This document shows, piece by piece, positions 61,272-64,000 of a stretch of DNA of 64,000 nt. The position numbers and the translations under genes were made by a program. Positions within the stretch are counted from its first letter, which is position 1. Each line of letters begins with the position of its first letter. The notes under the pieces were generated by a model. That model had not been told where the DNA came from. It did not search any database and worked only from the letters and a program-made list of their open reading frames with translations. This DNA comes from Streptomyces justiciae (GTDB lineage: Bacteria; Actinomycetota; Actinomycetes; Streptomycetales; Streptomycetaceae): contig NZ_JADDXU010000006.1 of NCBI RefSeq assembly GCF_015163075.1, positions 248,001 to 312,000 on the forward strand. The letters are read 5' to 3'.

Positions 61272-62251
61272 CGGCAGCGGTGAAGGACGAGATCTCCCGG
61301 CTCCCCGTCACCCGGACCTGCTGCAGAAAGGCGGAGGTCTCCGCCGTCCTGCGGTTCGCCGGCGGCCTTCACCTGGTGAGCGGGCGCATCGTGATCGAGG
61401 CGGAGCTGGACACCGCGATGGCGGCCCGCCGCCTCAAGCGGGACATCCTGGAGATCTTCGGCCACAGCTCGGAGCTGATCGTGATGGCGCCGGGCGGACT
61501 GCGCCGCGGCTCGCGGTACGTCGTCCGGGTCGTCGCCGGCGGTGACCAGCTGGCCCGGCAGACCGGCCTGGTCGACGGCCGGGGCCGCCCGATCCGCGGC
61601 CTGCCCCCGCAGGTCGTCTCCGGGGCCACCTGTGACGCGGAGGCCGCCTGGCGCGGGGCGTTCCTGGCGCACGGCTCGCTCACCGAGCCCGGCCGTTCCT
61701 CCTCCCTGGAAGTGACCTGCCCGGGCCCCGAGGCCGCGCTCGCCCTGGTCGGCGCCGCCCGCCGCCTCTCCATCGCCGCGAAGGCCCGCGAGGTGCGCGG
61801 CGTGGACCGCGTGGTCGTCCGGGACGGCGACGCGATCGGCGCGCTGCTCACCCGGCTCGGCGCCCATGAGTCGGTGCTGGCCTGGGAGGAGCGCCGGATG
61901 CGCCGCGAGGTGCGGGCCACGGCGAACCGGCTCGCCAACTTCGACGACGCCAACCTGCGCCGCTCGGCCCGCGCGGCCGTCGCCGCCGGTGCCCGGGTGC
62001 AGCGCGCGCTGGAGATCCTCGCCGACGACGTGCCCGAGCACCTCGCCGCCGCCGGGCGGCTGCGCATGGAGCACAAGCAGGCCTCGCTGGAGGAGCTGGG
62101 CGCGCTCGCCGACCCGCCGCTGACCAAGGACGCCGTCGCCGGCCGTATCCGCCGACTGCTGGCGATGGCCGACAAGCGGGCCCAGGACCTCGGCATCCCG
62201 GGCACGGAGTCCAGCCTCACCGAGGAGATGGCCGACAACCTCGCCGGTTGA
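61262..62251 (+). CDS. whiA: Sporulation regulator WhiA
   Basis: The 329-residue protein is WhiA: an N-terminal domain related to LAGLIDADG endonucleases (TRTCCRKAEVSAVLRFAGGLHL; GAFLAHGSLTEP; HYEV-like core) and a C-terminal helix-turn-helix (about residues 275-315: LEELGALADPPLTKDAVAGRIRRLLAMADK). In Streptomyces WhiA with WhiB activates sporulation genes such as ftsZ. The ATG at 61262 overlaps yvcK by 10 bp. A strong terminator follows, closing the operon. Confidence 0.97.
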   Translation: MAMTAAVKDEISRLPVTRTCCRKAEVSAVLRFAGGLHLVSGRIVIEAELDTAMAARRLKRDILEIFGHSSELIVMAPGGLRRGSRYVVRVVAGGDQLARQTGLVDGRGRPIRGLPPQVVSGATCDAEAAWRGAFLAHGSLTEPGRSSSLEVTCPGPEAALALVGAARRLSIAAKAREVRGVDRVVVRDGDAIGALLTRLGAHESVLAWEERRMRREVRATANRLANFDDANLRRSARAAVAAGARVQRALEILADDVPEHLAAAGRLRMEHKQASLEELGALADPPLTKDAVAGRIRRLLAMADKRAQDLGIPGTESSLTEEMADNLAG

Positions 62252-62263
62252 TCAACCGTCAAG

Positions 62264-62307
62264 AAGCCGGTGCCGCCGCCCAGTCGGGTGAACGGCACCG
62301 GCTTTTG
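62264..62307 (+). terminator. Intrinsic terminator after whiA
   Basis: AAGCCGGTGCCG (62264-62275) pairs over 12 bp with CGGCACCGGCTT (62293-62304), followed by TTTG. Good classical terminator. Confidence 0.88.
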
Positions 62308-62397
62308 CATGTCTGTGAGGCACCCTTGACTGGATCATGAAGTGTCATGAGCCTGGCATCTGTTCGCTGCTGTGGCGGACCACCGCAAGGGGGGCAC

Positions 62398-64000
62398 ATG
62401 AGACGAAGAGCGAGACCGATCCTCGCCGTTGGCGCACTCCTTCTGGGCGGCGCGGGCCTTACGCCCCTCGCCCAGGCCGCGGAGAGCGGCAGCTCTCCCG
62501 GTCCCGACGAGATCAAGGTCTTCCGGGCCGACGTCACCAGCGCGCAGGTACCCCTGCTGCTGGCGGCCGGTCAGGACGGCCACGAACTGAGTGAGCAGGT
62601 ACCCGCGAAGGGCACCGCGACCGTCGAGGTCTACCTCACCGACAAACAGGCCGACAAGCTGGAGAAACAGGGCGTCGAGCTCACCGAGCACACCCTCTCC
62701 GCCAAGGCCGAGGCCCGCGTCGAGGCCGCCGCCGAGGGCGTGTACCGCCCCTACAGCGGCAGCGGCGGCCTCAAGCAGGAGATCCTCGCCACCGCCCAGG
62801 CCAACCCCGGCCTCACCAAGGCGGTTTCCATCGGCAAGACGGTGAACGGGCAGGACATCCTCGCGCTCAAACTGACCAAGAACGCGAAGCACACCAAGGA
62901 CGGCGCCAAACCCGCCGTCCTCTACCTGTCCAACCAGCACGCGCGCGAATGGATCACGCCGGAGATGACCCGCCGGCTGATGCACTACTACCTGGACCAC
63001 TACAAGACCGACCAGCGGATCAAGAAGATCGTCGACTCCACCGAGCTGTGGTTCGTCCTCTCGGCCAACCCCGACGGCTACGACTACACGTTCACCGGCA
63101 CCGACCAGCGCCTGTGGCGCAAGAACCTGCGCGACAACAACGGCGACGGCAACATCGCCATCGGCGACGGCGTCGACCTCAACCGCAACTTCGCCTACAA
63201 GTGGGGCTACGACAACGAGGGTTCGTCCCCCAACCCCACCAGCGAGACCTACCGCGGCACGGAACCGAGCTCCGAGCCCGAGACCAAGGCGCTCGACGCG
63301 TTCGAGAAGCGGATCGGCTTCACGTACGGCATCAACTACCACTCCGCCGCCGAGCTCCTCCTCTACGGCGTCGGCTGGCAGGTGGCCACCGACACCCCGG
63401 ACGACGTCATGTACAAGGCGCTCGCCGGCACCCCCGACAACTCCGCGATCCCCGGGTACCGTCCGCAGGTCTCCTCGGAGCTGTACACCACCAACGGCGA
63501 GGCGGACGGCCACGCGTCGAACGTCAACGGCCTGGCGATGTACACGCCCGAGATGTCGACCTGCCAGACCGCCTCGGACCTCGACCCGAACGACCAGTGG
63601 AACGCGGCCGACTGCCAGTCGGTGTTCAACTTCCCGGACGACGAGAAGCTGATCCAGCAGGAGTTCGAGAAGAACATCCCGTTCGCGCTCTCCGTCGCCG
63701 AGTCGGCGAAGCAGCCCGACCAGCCGAAGTCCTCGCTCGGCCTGAAGGCCGCGGACTTCACCCCGAAGACCTTCGCCACGTCCTACTCGCGCGGCGCCGA
63801 CCAGGAGGTCTCCGTCGTCGTGCGCAGGGCCGTGCGCGACAAGGAGCTCAAGTACCGCGTCAACGGCGGCCACACGCACGACGTGCCGCTCCGCGCGTGG
63901 AAGGGCGGCGAGACGTACGGCGGTGAGGACAACCTCTACTTCGACGAGTACCGCGCGAAGGTCCCCGAAGGCGACCCGGGCGACAAGGTCGAGGTGTGGT
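62398..64000 (+). CDS. Secreted zinc carboxypeptidase, family M14 (partial, runs off the window)
   Basis: At least 534 residues are visible. A signal peptide (about residues 1-28: RRRARPILAVGALLLGGAG, cleavage near AQA) precedes a propeptide (about 30-120) and an M14 carboxypeptidase domain: HxxE zinc site in NQHAREW (His181, Glu184), NPDGYDY, VDLNRNF and the third zinc His in NYHSAAELLLYG (His315). The Cys pair in MSTCQTASDL...ADCQSVF may be a disulfide. It would digest peptides outside the cell. The AAGGGGGG site precedes the ATG at 62398, and the gene continues beyond 64000. Confidence 0.92.
   Translation, partial: MRRRARPILAVGALLLGGAGLTPLAQAAESGSSPGPDEIKVFRADVTSAQVPLLLAAGQDGHELSEQVPAKGTATVEVYLTDKQADKLEKQGVELTEHTLSAKAEARVEAAAEGVYRPYSGSGGLKQEILATAQANPGLTKAVSIGKTVNGQDILALKLTKNAKHTKDGAKPAVLYLSNQHAREWITPEMTRRLMHYYLDHYKTDQRIKKIVDSTELWFVLSANPDGYDYTFTGTDQRLWRKNLRDNNGDGNIAIGDGVDLNRNFAYKWGYDNEGSSPNPTSETYRGTEPSSEPETKALDAFEKRIGFTYGINYHSAAELLLYGVGWQVATDTPDDVMYKALAGTPDNSAIPGYRPQVSSELYTTNGEADGHASNVNGLAMYTPEMSTCQTASDLDPNDQWNAADCQSVFNFPDDEKLIQQEFEKNIPFALSVAESAKQPDQPKSSLGLKAADFTPKTFATSYSRGADQEVSVVVRRAVRDKELKYRVNGGHTHDVPLRAWKGGETYGGEDNLYFDEYRAKVPEGDPGDKVEVW

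Noticed and set aside
1..64000. tRNA, rRNA, prophage, transposase and integrase genes
   Set aside because: None were recognised, and no attachment-site-like or insertion-sequence end repeats were seen.

Overview
The window is high-GC DNA (strong G/C bias at third codon positions, frequent GTG starts, overlapping ATGA/GTGA start-stop junctions) and looks like Streptomyces core chromosome. The clearest markers are the uvrC-rapZ-yvcK-whiA operon, a WhiJ-type XRE/DUF397/anti-sigma module and a mycothiol-dependent isomerase family protein. I see no phage, transposon, CRISPR array, rRNA or tRNA.

Layout. 0-5.6 kb: EEP-family hydrolase, SAH-deaminase-type amidohydrolase, DUF899 protein, a very small protein and an ABC exporter. 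5.7-8.5 kb: a whiJ-like locus (small protein, SpoIIAB-like kinase with a long His-rich tail, XRE regulator, DUF397 protein) with two adjacent inverted repeats in the divergent promoter. 8.6-17.3 kb: tyrosine phosphatase, membrane protein coupled to a PEP-synthase-like enzyme with internal duplications, MocR regulator divergent from an AhpD-like protein, a 22-bp minisatellite, GltD and a DUF1772 protein. 17.5-29 kb: mostly single-gene metabolic and regulatory units (DUF2293, NAD(P)-binding protein/HxlR pair, defective uridine-kinase relative, PPOX protein, CBS protein, CorA, methyltransferase, pseudouridine catabolism psuG-psuK, VOC, formaldehyde-dehydrogenase-like ADH, Ogt, glycerophosphodiesterase).

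29-49 kb: MHYT sensor, uvrB, a Ter block (TerD, a TerD fused to a degenerate FtsK-like module, TerC behind a yybP-ykoY-type riboswitch), an ABM-like protein, CaCA exchanger, MFS transporter, MccF-like peptidase, aroQ, a polar amino-acid ABC importer, MBL hydrolase, mycothiol-dependent protein, uvrA and a DUF4231 (SLATT-like) protein. 49-64 kb: LacI-fructokinase pair beside a 50-bp perfect palindrome, an XRE-like protein, a receiver-only regulator divergent from a NIT/HAMP/PAS/GAF histidine kinase with its LuxR regulator, then uvrC-rapZ-yvcK-whiA and the start of a secreted zinc carboxypeptidase.

How it works together. All three excinuclease genes and ogt lie within about 32 kb. uvrA, uvrB and ogt each carry an exact TTGTCAGTG-N8-TAnnnT element, the RecA/LexA-independent (PafBC-type) DNA-damage promoter of actinobacteria; uvrC carries a weaker copy and the first terD gene a one-mismatch copy. 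This ties the Ter genes, and possibly the manganese-responsive TerC gene downstream, to DNA-damage physiology. The most system-like candidates are this Ter block and the whiJ-like locus.
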